NCBI GenBank assembly: GCA_002720865.1
Contig: PBIO01000011.1
Span: forward strand, 309,726 to 373,725
DNA: 64,000 nucleotides
Source: Halobacteriovorax sp.
GTDB taxonomy: Bacteria; Bdellovibrionota; Bacteriovoracia; Bacteriovoracales; Bacteriovoracaceae
Direction: 5' to 3'
The notes under the pieces: model-generated
The model's input: the letters and a program-made list of their open reading frames with translations, nothing else
Databases searched by the model: none
What the model was told of the DNA's origin: nothing
Shown: piece after piece, positions 51,648-60,269 of the stretch
Position numbering within the stretch: position 1 is the stretch's first letter
Layout: the number at the start of each line of letters is the position of its first letter
Program-made: the position numbers and the translations under genes

Positions 51648-54510
51648 TACTAGCTTTATTTCCAGGCTCAACACATAAAAGAGTGTAAGAACTGGCCGTC
51701 TGTTTCCCTAGTCTTGAAGGATCTAGTTGAACACAGTTCTTAGGAATTTTAACTGAAAGCTTAGCAGGTCTGATAAAACCGTCACGAGTCGGTGCCATGG
51801 TATAAAGTCTATCTCCAAAAATTAAAGTTGAATTAATATAAATTCCGGCCATATTTTCGAGGTCATTCCCTATGACTATAGGCTGCATAGTTTCAGCGAA
51901 TTGCACACCTGGAAATGCAGAGTCTCTATTAATTGGTAGTTTCTGTTTTTCACCATTTTCGTTAACTGACCATACATGATACCTAGACTCAACAAAGAAG
52001 TTCTTCTTCCCATGGTTGGATTTAAATCCGCCTACGAAAGTAAAAACGGGATCACTCCAAGAAGAGCTTTCAAATTCAGAATCTAATTGAGTTCCACTCT
52101 TAGGGTCAAGCGAAGACATCCTCGCTCTTTTCTTGTCGAACCTGGCCATAAAAATACTTTCGCTAGCATAATCCCCTGTGCTTACGTCAGTAAGTGGAAA
52201 TACATTATTGGCGGCTAAGAACCTTGAAGAGTAAGGAGCAGGAATCAAGGAGTATTCGTTAGGTCCTGTTATAGTCATTAGAAAATATCTTCTAACAAAC
52301 TCCTTTCCAACGGTGACGAGAGCTGTAACGACGCCAGCGTCCGCTTCTTTCTTTGTTTGAAAGAACGGAGGCTGAATTTCGATTTGCTCATCGAATTCGG
52401 CCATAACTTCTTCTGCGATTTCTTCATAAAGACTGGCACTATCCAGTGCTCTAACCTTTACGAAAATCTCAGACTCATTCTTATATGGCTGAAGGTAATA
52501 CAAATGGCGATCTCTCCCTACGAATTCGCCAAGTATGTCATCGCTATTATCTTCATCTGGCATAATCCAGTTTTTTGTAATTGCTGGAACTAATATTTCA
52601 CCAAATTCATTTGAATTAATTTTTACCCATTTAAATGGAATTTCGTCTTTTTGAGTTGGTAGACCCTCAAAACTCGAAATTGGAAATTTCCAAGTGCTAT
52701 TAGAACCAAATAGTGGCTTGAAATTAGAATCAAAAAAGCTGAAGATTAGATTCTCTTCATCTTTTCCAATAGAGTAAGTCATATAATCATCTGAACCATC
52801 ACGATTTACGTCAACTCTGTAGATTTTTATAAGTTTAGAGACTTTATCCAATGATAAATCTACATTTTCAAATCGGTCCTCGACTATCTTTAGAATAGAC
52901 ACAACAGTCTTTTCCTCAGTTTGCTTCTTAGGGTGCTCGTATAAATACTCTGGGCCTTCAGATCGATTGTAAGGATCTTCAATTTTTTTCATTCGTGAGA
53001 TCTTTCTACCACCCTTGAAGTATGAGATCAGTCTTGCATCAACTCCAACTACAGGTAGAGTTGTTACATTTTCTTCGCCTAACTTTCTAGCTAAAGAAAT
53101 CAGTGTGCTCGTCGTACTTTTAAAGCCTTCTTTAGTTTCAATTGTTACTTTTAGGTTGGTATTTGCATCACCGGTTAAATCTGTGATTGTCCCAACTACC
53201 ATATTGTTTGTTCTTTCGTCTTGACTCAGCTCTGGTATGACAAAACTATCTTTAGATATTTTCATTTTGGGATTATCAAAAGATAGGCTTACTTTTACAT
53301 CTGTGGCGTCCCCAACAAGTGATTCAATTGGAAGATTAAAAAAGAATTTCCCATCTTTTAAATTATATTCAAGAGCTAAAAGATTCTTAAAATCAGGTGT
53401 GACAAACTGCTTAGGCTTTACTGTAATCGCTTTTTTCATGTCGACTAAGCCATACTTTGCATTCTTATTGTCAATGACAGCCTCTCCAACAGGTCTAGCT
53501 GAATTAAAGAGCCTGGCCTTCAATTCATTGACGGAAATCCCAGGGTTCATTAATTTAATCGTTGCCGCGATTCCTGCAACGTACGGAGCTGCTTGCGATG
53601 ATCCCTTTTTCTTTTCATATCCAGTAATTCTTAGAGTTCTAGACTCTTTATTCATAGGATAAGTTGAGATGATAGCCTCACCTGGAGCAAGAAGATCTAT
53701 TTTTCCACCATAGTTAGAAAACTCAGTGATCTTTCCTTTATTATCAATTGCCCCAACACATAAAACTCCTGGGTTGGTACATGGGAATACTGGTATTTCT
53801 TTATTATTATTTCCTGCGGCTGCTACGATAAGTATTCCAGCTTCCTGCGCAGCCTTGATCTCTCTTGTAATTTTTTTTGTTTGAACTAGTTTGGGCCAAC
53901 CAAGTGATAAATTGATAACTTCGGCTCCGTGACGTCTAGCGAAACTAATTCCGTCGGCAAAAATATCGGTAATTAATTTTCTATCATAGACAAAATCTTT
54001 AGTTTTTGAATTTAGGATTTTGACCGGCATTATCTTAACATTCTTAGGGGCAATACCTGCAATACCAATATCATTTATATTAGCCGCGATAAGCCCTGCC
54101 ACATGGGTTCCATGGCCCACATCATCTTTAACGGATGTTTTTCTATCTAGGAAGTCAAAGCCAGCGCACTTAATTTTAAAGTCAGGTCTCACTGAAGATG
54201 GGACACATTCATCTGAGCTCCAAATACGTCCTCTTAAATCTTTATGGTGAATATCAACACCGCTATCGATAACGGCTACGATTACTTCTCTATCTTTAGG
54301 TAATTCACTTTCATTAATATGGTGGTAGTTAATATCTACACCAGAAACACCCTGGACGTCCTCTCTTGTAGTTTCACCTGTTGTTCTTTGAATTGTTTGC
54401 CCAGTATTGATAACACCCCACTGTCTAGGGAAGAAGGTATCCTTAAATTCTGTTGCACTGCTTGCTGAAAAGCTAGCGACTAATAATGACGTGACCAAAA
54501 GATTTTTCAT
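51622..54510 (-). CDS. Secreted subtilisin-family (S8) serine protease
   Basis: 962 residues from the ATG at 54510, which overlaps the previous stop (TATAATG) and follows GGGAGAGG. Signal peptide ends SASSA. The peptidase domain (about 75-355) has the triad Asp82 (AVIDSGVD), His133 (GHGTHVAG) and Ser305 (KKGSSQAAP) plus the oxyanion Asn (AAGNNN). The following 600 residues are beta-rich domains of unknown type. Extracellular or periplasmic proteinase. Translationally coupled to the large gene before it, which is probably its partner or substrate. Confidence 0.9.
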   Translation of the reverse strand: MKNLLVTSLLVASFSASSATEFKDTFFPRQWGVINTGQTIQRTTGETTREDVQGVSGVDINYHHINESELPKDREVIVAVIDSGVDIHHKDLRGRIWSSDECVPSSVRPDFKIKCAGFDFLDRKTSVKDDVGHGTHVAGLIAANINDIGIAGIAPKNVKIMPVKILNSKTKDFVYDRKLITDIFADGISFARRHGAEVINLSLGWPKLVQTKKITREIKAAQEAGILIVAAAGNNNKEIPVFPCTNPGVLCVGAIDNKGKITEFSNYGGKIDLLAPGEAIISTYPMNKESRTLRITGYEKKKGSSQAAPYVAGIAATIKLMNPGISVNELKARLFNSARPVGEAVIDNKNAKYGLVDMKKAITVKPKQFVTPDFKNLLALEYNLKDGKFFFNLPIESLVGDATDVKVSLSFDNPKMKISKDSFVIPELSQDERTNNMVVGTITDLTGDANTNLKVTIETKEGFKSTTSTLISLARKLGEENVTTLPVVGVDARLISYFKGGRKISRMKKIEDPYNRSEGPEYLYEHPKKQTEEKTVVSILKIVEDRFENVDLSLDKVSKLIKIYRVDVNRDGSDDYMTYSIGKDEENLIFSFFDSNFKPLFGSNSTWKFPISSFEGLPTQKDEIPFKWVKINSNEFGEILVPAITKNWIMPDEDNSDDILGEFVGRDRHLYYLQPYKNESEIFVKVRALDSASLYEEIAEEVMAEFDEQIEIQPPFFQTKKEADAGVVTALVTVGKEFVRRYFLMTITGPNEYSLIPAPYSSRFLAANNVFPLTDVSTGDYASESIFMARFDKKRARMSSLDPKSGTQLDSEFESSSWSDPVFTFVGGFKSNHGKKNFFVESRYHVWSVNENGEKQKLPINRDSAFPGVQFAETMQPIVIGNDLENMAGIYINSTLIFGDRLYTMAPTRDGFIRPAKLSVKIPKNCVQLDPSRLGKQTASSYTLLCVEPGNKASIKFFPLTL

Positions 54511-57500
54511 TATAGCCTCTCCCTTATCCAAGAGCCTTCAAACTCTCCCGCCTGAACACCAATGACGTTTCTAACCGCATCCACTGGTCCATTAGGGTAC
54601 CTAGATCCTATTTTACCGATGGTATGTGATTCGATTGGATCAGCTAATATTTCCGACTTATCTCTAAAGCCCGCGATATTACCATTGATGAACATATTAT
54701 CTTCGCCAACAATTTTTTTGAAATGATCAAACTCTAAAGCAAACTCGAGTCTCTTGGTAAATCCTAACCAGCAGGCCGCACTTTCCTCAGCTCTCTTCTT
54801 TTCGAGATCTGCTTTTTTGCATGACTTGAGTTTAGATATAAGCGGTTTTAAGTGTCCACAAGCTAAGGTCAAGCCGCGTTTAACATTTGATCTAATTCGG
54901 CTATCGCAAGCAGGTGTAAACTTTCTTTTCTCTTTATAGTGTCGTTGTAGCTTTTCAAGTAACGACGTAGGAATCTTTTTTATCCTAGCAATTCCTTTTT
55001 CATAGATATTTGTATTGATAGAAATATCGTAAAGTCTTAGCTTCTTAGCATCTTCGAAGGCATGTTTATTAAACATGACTCTTCCATATTTTTTATTAAT
55101 TTCAGAAATCATTTTCTTAAGTTTTTTATCACTCATCGACCAACCTTCTTTACGGTCAGTAAGACTCATAAAAGGTTTGCTAATCTCCATGTCTTTAATA
55201 TCAGTCCCTTTCTCACCTTTTAGCTTTGATTCAAATCTTGCAAGCCTCGAAGCACTTACCCCTTTAAAAGTATGAGCAGGATTTTGCCAGTCAGAACCAC
55301 CCCACTCTAGGCCAGAGTAAAGCTTTGAGAGGTAATAAGAGATAATATCTTTTCCAAATTTTTCGTAATTGATACCTGATTGCCCTTCTTCTTTGACTGA
55401 TAAATAAGTTCCCGTTTTTCCTCTTGGGTCTTCCACTTGAAAATGCGAATTCCCTTTTAGGTATTTTGATCTCCACACAAGAAATGACATCTTCATCGAT
55501 TTATCTTTAAAGTTATTCGTAATCTTATGCGGCTTCGCCTGACTTTCGAGAAGTTCTGTCGAGCTTTCATTTAGTAAGTAATAAAGAGCCTGGGCATTTT
55601 CAAAGAGGCTTGGATTTTCTTCCAATTTTGGGTTGATATTAACGGTATGAACGACTACATCATATTTTCCTTTTAGAGTCTTAGTTCTTAAATTAAGAAC
55701 TGGAATATGAGAGTCCAAAGAGAAGTTCATCGAAAAGCCTATGGCCTTTCCATTATCGTCATAGACCTGAATATGATCTGCATCCTTTCTATAAAGATGG
55801 AGTCTTCTAACGATGACGGCTTCAGCGCCAATTCCAACTCCCATTCGCCAGTGAAGGTGCCCGGCATTCGCCTTTAAATTAATATTTGGAACTATTTTTT
55901 CAGTAACAATAATGGATTCACCTACACCAAGGTTTTTATTAATATGTTCCATCATTTTTCCAAGAAGCTTTTTTCTTAGTCTTTCTTCTTCAGACTGACC
56001 TTCATCTTCTTCTTCATTTGGAACTTCATCCTCATCTGTTGAATCAGTTTCAGTATCATCTTCTGATTCTTCATCTGCTTCGATCTCTTCCATATACTGC
56101 TGACATTTCTCAGAAAGCTCACCCTCTTTAAACTCAGCTAAACAACGGGTATGCTTTTTGAGATTTAACTTAACAAGTGGAACGATGATATTTGTGTATT
56201 TTTCTTTAAAGGAAGCTTTAAGAGTCTTAACTGGCTTTAAGTGGGTCCAAGTCTTGACCAGAGAAACACCTGCTCTTAAAAATCCTCCACTATTGGCCAC
56301 AGGTAAGTTTTCAATACCTAGATGTCCGCCTAGATTAACAGAAGCTCCAAAAGTATCAGCTAACTGAACCAAATTATCGGTTCCCATATAACTGCCAATT
56401 ACAATATCTCTATTGGCAATTAGTCCACCAGAAATAGTTGGAGCAAACCAGGTTTTAACTGGGAACTCTAAAAACTCTCCGGTTTCTACGAAATGATTAA
56501 GCCCTTCTTCAAATTGATCTTGGGCAAATTCAGATCTTCTTTCTCCCACAGGACTATATCTTATAAAGTCATTTACCTGGGTTAAGATATTATCAAAGGC
56601 GGCAGATTGAAGTTTAGAGAAAATAAAGTATTCAAAGTCTTGAAAGGGACTATCAGGTGAACCATGGGCATACCTGGCAGCGTAATCGTCCCAATCTTCT
56701 TGAGTGATTTTTCCATCAACGAGAAGCCCTGAAGAGTCAGAGATCTTTGTGTCGTATTCAAAATTATTAAAGTTTCTTTTGAAAAGTTCAAATAATGAAT
56801 TTCTTCGGGCCTTTATTTTTTCAACTAGTAGCAATTCAACTGGCTTTGGAAAGAAAGCCTGCTCTACAACTTCTTTTAGATCTTCAGCTGTTATTTTCTC
56901 CAATCGATCCATCATCCACTGGGCATCGTCGATTGTTGTTTGAAAAATTCCAAAAGTGCTATGTGGAAGAATAATCTCTTTATTCTTTTCTTGGCCTACA
57001 AACCAGTTCACCTTATTAACCGACTCTCCTATATCTAGAAGAGCGTATGGGATAATAAGAGATCTTGTGATTCGACTCGTTAGGGCCCTTGGAGGAACAC
57101 CTAAGGCGAAATTAAAATGATCTCTTTCTTCAGGACGCATGAGAACGACATCTTTCAACGTAATTCTTAGATTTTCTTTATCAGTTTCGTAATTCTCTAA
57201 TTCTTTTTTATCTATCCATCTTGATGGAGCCCCAAAGGTTCCCTCTGGAATCTTTCTCTTTATAAACTCTACTTTTTCTTCATGATTTGAAAACTTAAGA
57301 GTTATATTTTTTATGTATTTCATCTTAGGCACAATAAACCCAAGTTTTCTTAATAAGTTCTTTTTAAGAAGTGTCGTATGAAGAGTTTTTTCCAAGACAA
57401 TTGTATAAACTCTATTTGCTTCAGTGGACTTAGGAGTAACATTAAAACGAAATAATCCTGAAGGTGATTGAATTGGCGCAACGTAATTTAGCTCCTGCCC

Positions 57501-57776
57501 ATCGGTAACCGGAAGCTCATCTTTTAACGGGTCTGAATTATGAATGATTCTATCTTTCCAAACTTCACTCTCAAGAGGAGAAAGTTTGGATAAATCTACA
57601 GGGTTAACGGTTCGAGTTGATAAGTTAAAAGCTTGTTCAGGAGTTAAGATCCTTCCCTCATAAACCAAATCATCACCTGGCATTCGAATCTTATCCAAAG
57701 GAATTCGCGCATCATCAGCCAAAGCTGAACCAGCAATACTTATAAAAAGTGAACAAACGAGGGCCTTTATTTTCAT
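54510..57776 (-). CDS. Very large secreted protein, subtilase operon partner
   Basis: 1088 residues. Signal peptide (ends SALA). Mixed beta/alpha mature protein with an internal acidic low-complexity stretch (about 560-600, TDSTDEDEVPNEEEDEG) and a short Cys cluster near the C-terminus (ACDSRIRSNVKRG, ACGHLK, SCKKA, AACWLG). No family recognised. Its stop overlaps the subtilase start, so the two are made together; a secreted pair could be protease plus processing target, inhibitor or adaptor, but the sequence does not tell which. Confidence 0.75.
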   Translation of the reverse strand: MKIKALVCSLFISIAGSALADDARIPLDKIRMPGDDLVYEGRILTPEQAFNLSTRTVNPVDLSKLSPLESEVWKDRIIHNSDPLKDELPVTDGQELNYVAPIQSPSGLFRFNVTPKSTEANRVYTIVLEKTLHTTLLKKNLLRKLGFIVPKMKYIKNITLKFSNHEEKVEFIKRKIPEGTFGAPSRWIDKKELENYETDKENLRITLKDVVLMRPEERDHFNFALGVPPRALTSRITRSLIIPYALLDIGESVNKVNWFVGQEKNKEIILPHSTFGIFQTTIDDAQWMMDRLEKITAEDLKEVVEQAFFPKPVELLLVEKIKARRNSLFELFKRNFNNFEYDTKISDSSGLLVDGKITQEDWDDYAARYAHGSPDSPFQDFEYFIFSKLQSAAFDNILTQVNDFIRYSPVGERRSEFAQDQFEEGLNHFVETGEFLEFPVKTWFAPTISGGLIANRDIVIGSYMGTDNLVQLADTFGASVNLGGHLGIENLPVANSGGFLRAGVSLVKTWTHLKPVKTLKASFKEKYTNIIVPLVKLNLKKHTRCLAEFKEGELSEKCQQYMEEIEADEESEDDTETDSTDEDEVPNEEEDEGQSEEERLRKKLLGKMMEHINKNLGVGESIIVTEKIVPNINLKANAGHLHWRMGVGIGAEAVIVRRLHLYRKDADHIQVYDDNGKAIGFSMNFSLDSHIPVLNLRTKTLKGKYDVVVHTVNINPKLEENPSLFENAQALYYLLNESSTELLESQAKPHKITNNFKDKSMKMSFLVWRSKYLKGNSHFQVEDPRGKTGTYLSVKEEGQSGINYEKFGKDIISYYLSKLYSGLEWGGSDWQNPAHTFKGVSASRLARFESKLKGEKGTDIKDMEISKPFMSLTDRKEGWSMSDKKLKKMISEINKKYGRVMFNKHAFEDAKKLRLYDISINTNIYEKGIARIKKIPTSLLEKLQRHYKEKRKFTPACDSRIRSNVKRGLTLACGHLKPLISKLKSCKKADLEKKRAEESAACWLGFTKRLEFALEFDHFKKIVGEDNMFINGNIAGFRDKSEILADPIESHTIGKIGSRYPNGPVDAVRNVIGVQAGEFEGSWIRERL

Positions 57777-57877
57777 TTTTTACCTTATTTTTAAAACGCT
57801 TTACAATATCAAAAATAACGCTTAGCAACATTTGTTTTGTAATTACTATATGACTCGTAAGTTACTGTTTTTCCAAA

Positions 57878-57906
57878 TAAAAGGGGCCTTTCGGGCCCCT
57901 TTGTTC
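57878..57906 (-). terminator. Rho-independent terminator
   Basis: On the minus strand AAAGGGGCC-CGAAA-GGCCCCTTT followed by TATTT, a nine-bp GC-rich stem 25 nt after the lipoprotein stop. The stem is nearly symmetric and could work on both strands. It separates the lipoprotein gene from the subtilase-operon gene. Confidence 0.9.
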
Positions 57907-57930
57907 TTCATTGTCTGCTTGATTTGCTAA

Positions 57931-58824
57931 TTAAAGCTCGATTCCAAGAAGATCTGGTAGAAGTCTGTTCTCTAGATTGTCAGCAGTTGTACCGATTTTC
58001 TTGGAGATCTTCTTAACAAGGTCAGCCTTCTTACTTTCATCTTGAGCTGCTGCTACAAGGTCAGTAATAGATGCACCTGTTAGCTTCTCTACGTCTCCAG
58101 CAAGAGCTAGTTGGTCTTCCATAGTGAGCTCGCCTTCTCCCTTAGAAACCATTTTTTCCATTTTCTTAGATAGTGATACTAAGCTCATAGAAGTCTCGAT
58201 AGATACGCTATATGTATAAGATACTTCTGATGCTTTTTTGATGAACTGTAGTTGTTCTTTTTCTGCAGCCATTAAAGCAACATCTGTTGTTTCTTCTTCG
58301 TCTTCATACTCAAATCCAGAGTTACGTCCCCAGTAAGAGTCTGTGAATCCATCATAATCAACAACTTCATAGTCATCTCCCCAGTAGTCGCCATTAACGT
58401 CTCCACCTAGGATGTCATCAGTTTCAATATTTCTGAATTCTTCAGCTGTTGAGTAGTTTGATTGATAGTAGTCATAATAAGTAATAGCACGGATATACTG
58501 TAGGCTAACGGCCTTGTACTCGTCATACTTAGCATCGTACATAACAAACCAATCATCTTCACCTGGCTCGATTGAACGGTATGTCTCATCCGTATCAAGA
58601 ACTAAAAATGAGTCGTCCCATTCACCATCTACAGAGCTGATATTATCGATAAAAGCTTGAACAGTGATGTTTGGTGAGCTGTATGTTCCATAAGTAGAAC
58701 CGCCACCTGTTGAACCGCCGCCTGAAGATGATCCACCACCTCCACCGCCTCCACAGCCAACTAGGACTAACATGGTTAAAGCAGCGCCAAATTTAAATGC
58801 GTTTTTTAATGCAGTTGTTTTCAT
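57931..58824 (-). CDS. Lipoprotein of unknown function, tandem paralogue
   Basis: 297 residues. Lipobox LVGC (Cys24) followed by a long Gly/Ser/Thr linker (GGGGGGG, GGGSTGGG), then an acidic, aromatic domain with Tyr/Asp repeats (DDYEVVDYD, DEEETTD) and a C-terminal helical domain ending LLPDLLGIEL. About 55% similar to the next gene by eye; YDAKYDEYKAVSLQYIR is identical. Outer-membrane lipoprotein with a flexible linker. Paired 5' UTR hairpin CCTCAAA/TTTGAGG (58853-58870). Confidence 0.8.
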   Translation of the reverse strand: MKTTALKNAFKFGAALTMLVLVGCGGGGGGGSSSGGGSTGGGSTYGTYSSPNITVQAFIDNISSVDGEWDDSFLVLDTDETYRSIEPGEDDWFVMYDAKYDEYKAVSLQYIRAITYYDYYQSNYSTAEEFRNIETDDILGGDVNGDYWGDDYEVVDYDGFTDSYWGRNSGFEYEDEEETTDVALMAAEKEQLQFIKKASEVSYTYSVSIETSMSLVSLSKKMEKMVSKGEGELTMEDQLALAGDVEKLTGASITDLVAAAQDESKKADLVKKISKKIGTTADNLENRLLPDLLGIEL

Positions 58825-58961
58825 TCTCTCTCCCTCTAATGTTATTTCGGACGCCTCAAATTTTTGAGGTGCACCAGTCTTGTTTAATTCATTTAAACTT
58901 TTGGTTTCGAGGAATACTTATTCAATTGCTGTGCCATGCGCATTGCATCATAAAAAGAACC

Positions 58962-58995
58962 AAAAAAAGCCCCGTTTAAAACGAGGCCTTCTTTC
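58962..58995 (-). terminator. Rho-independent terminator
   Basis: On the minus strand AAGGCCTCGTTT-TA-AAACGGGGCTT followed by a run of seven T, one mismatch in the stem, 16 nt after the stop of the second lipoprotein gene. It gives the two paralogues separate transcripts. Confidence 0.9.
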
Positions 58996-59010
58996 AATAT
59001 TTATCTAAAA

Positions 59011-59871
59011 TTATTTTACGTTGAAAAGCTCTGGAAGAATTCTATCTTCTAGGTTTTGTGCAGTAGTTCCAATTTTGCTAGCAATATCTTTTACCATTGC
59101 AGCTTTCTTGTCGGCATCAGTTGAAGCTTCAAGAATCTCAGTAAAAGTCTTACCTGTTAACTTCTCAAGGTCACCTAGAACAGCAGCTTGATCATCAGCA
59201 GTAAGCTCTCCCTTTCCTTTAGAAATAGCTTTTTCAACTTTGTACCCAAGAGATACAAGGCTTAGTGAAGTTTCAATTCCTACGTTATAGGCATATGAAA
59301 CCGCAGCTGCTTTCTTAATAAAGGCTTTCTTTTGCTTTTCAGCGGCCATTAGAAGAACGTCAGTAGTTCCTTCTTCATCTTCGTAATCCCAACCAGACTC
59401 TCTACCTACATAAGTACCAGTCCAGCTATCGTAATCAACAACTTCATAGTCATCACCAAAAGCATCACCATTTACATAGCCAGCAAAGATATCGTCAGTT
59501 TCAATATCACGGAATTCTTCAGCTAGACCTGTGCTATTTGAGTAATAATCATAATAAACGATAGAACGGATGTACTGAAGGCTAACGGCCTTGTACTCGT
59601 CATACTTAGCATCGTAGATCACAAACCAGTCATCTTCACCGATATAAGCTGAACGAACAGTTTCATCTGTATTTAAGATTATAAAAGATTCATCATAAGA
59701 AGGTGCAAAATCGGCGTTATTTAAGCCATTTACAAAGGATTGAGCAGACACATAGGGTGAAGAATAAGAACCCCAAGTTGATCCGCCTCCGCCTCCGCCT
59801 CCACACGAAGAAAGATTAAGTGCCATGGCACCTAGTAAAGCTCCAAATAATAGAGATTTAATTGATTTCAT
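59011..59871 (-). CDS. Lipoprotein of unknown function, tandem paralogue
   Basis: 286 residues. Lipobox LSSC (Cys23), then seven Gly, and the same acidic aromatic domain and helical C-terminus (RILPELFNVK) as its neighbour. A 37-bp identical stretch (59580-59616 against 58503-58539) shows constraint or recent conversion. A hairpin TGGCC-N9-GGCCA lies in its leader just before the ATG. Likely outer-membrane or surface lipoprotein. Tandem duplicate with its own terminator and probably its own promoter. Confidence 0.8.
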   Translation of the reverse strand: MKSIKSLLFGALLGAMALNLSSCGGGGGGGSTWGSYSSPYVSAQSFVNGLNNADFAPSYDESFIILNTDETVRSAYIGEDDWFVIYDAKYDEYKAVSLQYIRSIVYYDYYSNSTGLAEEFRDIETDDIFAGYVNGDAFGDDYEVVDYDSWTGTYVGRESGWDYEDEEGTTDVLLMAAEKQKKAFIKKAAAVSYAYNVGIETSLSLVSLGYKVEKAISKGKGELTADDQAAVLGDLEKLTGKTFTEILEASTDADKKAAMVKDIASKIGTTAQNLEDRILPELFNVK

Positions 59872-59961
59872 AAAGTAGTCTCCCAGTTTTGGCCTGTGGT
59901 AGTGGCCATTTCTCTTTTTTGTAATGCATCAATTGGGAGTTATTAATCACAAAAACACCAT

Positions 59962-59985
59962 GACGCGTTACAGCATAACGCATCA
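59962..59985. promoter_or_regulatory. Inverted repeat between lipoprotein gene and giant repeat protein
   Basis: TGACGCGTTA-N4-ish centre CAGCA-TAACGCATCA: ten-base arms with one mismatch (core GCGTTA/TAACGC perfect). It lies 91 nt upstream of the lipoprotein start on the minus strand and 285 nt before the plus-strand gene. The remainder of the 398-bp gap shows nothing else I can name. A dimeric regulator site is plausible. Confidence 0.45.
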
Positions 59986-60269
59986 CATGCTATAAATTTC
60001 ATGGTTCGTTTTGGTACTACCTGACCAAAGTGGTTCAATGTGGGACCACCCGATTGGTTCTCTTTGGCACTAAATATAATTCATTAAAAGTGCCCCATGA
60101 CAAAAATTTCTGCCAAAAAAAACTTCATTAAATCGGATTGCCTATTTAATAATTCCATAATTTCAACAACTTAAAAAAAAGACTAAATCCATAGGCTAAA
60201 TGACCGATAATTCAAGTACACAATCTTAATCGCTATAAAGGTACGTTGGCTAATTCGGAGTTTTAAGAA

